Shown here one piece after another: positions 5,071 through 5,605 of a DNA stretch of 5,605 nucleotides; the stretch's first letter is position 1, and every line of letters begins with the position of its first letter. The DNA lies in NCBI GenBank assembly GCA_034440515.1, contig JAWXCF010000079.1:1-5605 (forward strand), read 5' to 3'. Source of the stretch: JAWXCF01 sp034440515. GTDB taxonomy: Bacteria > Bacteroidota > Bacteroidia > CAILMK01. The notes below the pieces were generated by a model that saw nothing but the letters and a program-made list of their open reading frames with translations, had not been told where the DNA came from and ran no database searches. Made by a program: the position numbers and the translations under genes.

Positions 5071-5096
5071 TTCTAATTTCTTTAATCGTCTTAGAA
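5071..5096 (+). terminator. Weak hairpin after the repressor gene
   Basis: TTCTAA (5071-5076) and TTAGAA (5091-5096) can pair around a 14-nt loop, 10 bp after the repressor stop codon, followed only by GTTT and then A residues. The AT-rich stem and short U-tract make this a poor terminator. The stronger hairpin at 5154-5179 may end the transcript instead. Confidence 0.2.
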
Positions 5097-5147
5097 GTTT
5101 AAAAAATGTGCGTAGTGGAATTGAATATCAGGCTTATTGCAAGTCAC

Positions 5148-5179
5148 AAAAAAAGCCCAATCAAATATATGACTGGGCT
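5148..5179 (-). terminator. Intrinsic terminator, best for leftward transcription
   Basis: AGCCCA (5154-5159) pairs with TGGGCT (5174-5179). After one mismatch TCA (5161-5163) pairs with TGA (5170-5172), closing a 6-nt loop. On the minus strand the stem is followed directly by seven Ts (plus-strand A-run 5148-5154), the classic form. On the plus strand only ATAATGTTT follows, so termination of the repressor transcript is possible but weaker. No intact leftward gene is seen between here and the window end, so it may serve a gene lost or beyond the edge. Confidence 0.6.
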
Positions 5180-5244
5180 ATAATGTTTGAAATAGTTTTA
5201 ATGTTGATCGAATCCCCGAACTAGCGCTTGGGTCAGGTAAATAG

Positions 5245-5605
5245 ATTTTGCTCTATCCATCTTGCAAAACAAGACAAGATTCCTTTAGGTCTTTGATAAT
5301 GAATACCAAATAATCACGTAGCAACCCAAAAGTATTAATTGCCCTGTTAGACCAATATAGTGACTTGAAATATCAGTATAATTATCAATCTTATAAGAAT
5401 CTCGCATTTACAAATATTGTGTATCATAAAGCCAGAAAACAAAGGCCTATTTGTTTCCCTTGGCATATAAAAAGTAATGAACAACTAGAAAAGCAGTTTG
5501 AAATCCAAATATTCTAAAATGCAGAACTCAATGACTTTTCTCAAATATATAGGTTTAATTATTTTGAACAGAGAATTGATAAGTCTTACCAAAGTCTATT
5601 AATTC
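5245..5605 (+). pseudogene. Decayed rightward gene running off the window, function unrecognised
   Basis: One plus-strand frame (first base of codons at 5245, 5248 and so on) reads protein-like sequence to the window end with only two internal stops, TAA at 5311-5313 and TAA at 5515-5517. The central open stretch, 5314-5514, is 67 codons with no ATG and includes NPKVLIALLDQYSDLKYQ, RKQRPICFPWHIKS and EQLEKQFEIQIF. After the second stop the frame resumes as AELNDFSQIYRFNYFEQR and is still open at 5605. It may extend back to 5191 through a TAG at 5242-5244. The sequence is AT-rich (17 GC in 60 at 5341-5400). No family is recognised. It could instead be a chance open stretch, but three consecutive protein-like blocks in one frame favour a gene remnant. 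Confidence 0.4.

Noticed and set aside
946..5098. TAGAAGT at 946-952 and 5092-5098 as flanking direct repeats of an inserted element
   Set aside because: Only 7 bp match and the surrounding bases diverge. Such a match is expected by chance in AT-rich DNA, and there is no integrase in the window.
962..5177. CCCAGTC (962-968) and its reverse complement GACTGGG (5171-5177) as terminal inverted repeats
   Set aside because: Seven bases only, and the right copy is part of an intrinsic terminator stem; no transposase is present.
5201..5235. tRNA-like fragment (TCGAATCCCC on plus, GGGGATTCGA on minus) as a possible attachment site
   Set aside because: No matching T-stem strand, no anticodon or acceptor stem on either strand, and no duplicate of the sequence at the left border.
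5311..5517. Stop-codon recoding (TAA read as an amino acid) in the right flank
   Set aside because: The other genes in the window end normally at stop codons, and the left remnant also has frameshifts and TAG/TGA stops. Gene decay is the simpler reading.

Overview
The window looks like chromosomal DNA of a member of the Bacteroidota. Three things point there: a DUF1573-type exported protein (45-494, minus), several exact matches to the Bacteroidota sigma-A -7 box TAnnTTTG in front of genes, and an S24-family repressor whose 'AQAGYLSGY' linker is of the kind common in that phylum. Ribosome-binding sites are weak and A-rich, which also fits. The taxonomic call is an inference; there is no rRNA or other marker gene here.

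Layout. (1) 1-507: a leftward DUF1573 gene with its own promoter almost touching the start codon. (2) 508-1024: AT-rich DNA holding what reads as a decayed leftward gene (632-995), then a hairpin that overlaps the ribosome-binding site of the next gene. (3) 1025-5060: a compact, more GC-rich four-gene cassette of phage character. It holds a rightward 610-residue tail/baseplate-like protein, a leftward terminase-small-subunit-like HTH protein that converges on it with an 8-bp gap, a leftward ECF-type sigma-70 factor, and a divergent rightward CI/LexA-like repressor with an S24 self-cleavage domain. (4) 5061-5605: AT-rich DNA with a leftward-type intrinsic terminator and a rightward reading frame broken by stops that runs off the window end. 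No tRNA, rRNA, CRISPR array, integrase or transposase was seen.

How the parts may work together. The 188-bp gap between the sigma factor and the repressor is dense with signals: two -7 boxes facing each other (TAACTTTG for the repressor, TATCTTTG for the sigma factor), a perfect 12-bp palindrome between them where both transcripts should start, a 21-bp palindrome in the repressor leader, a 16-bp palindrome upstream, and a tandem 12-bp repeat in the sigma leader. The simplest reading is a lysogeny-type switch. The repressor would bind the palindromes, control itself and shut off the leftward sigma/TerS operon, and DNA damage would inactivate it by RecA-stimulated self-cleavage at Ala124-Gly125. 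What is unusual is that an ECF sigma factor sits where a Cro-like regulator would be expected. The cassette has no large terminase, portal, capsid or integrase in this window, so it could be a phage remnant, a phage satellite or a domesticated cassette. Its intact reading frames between decayed flanks suggest some selection, but this is inference from one sequence.
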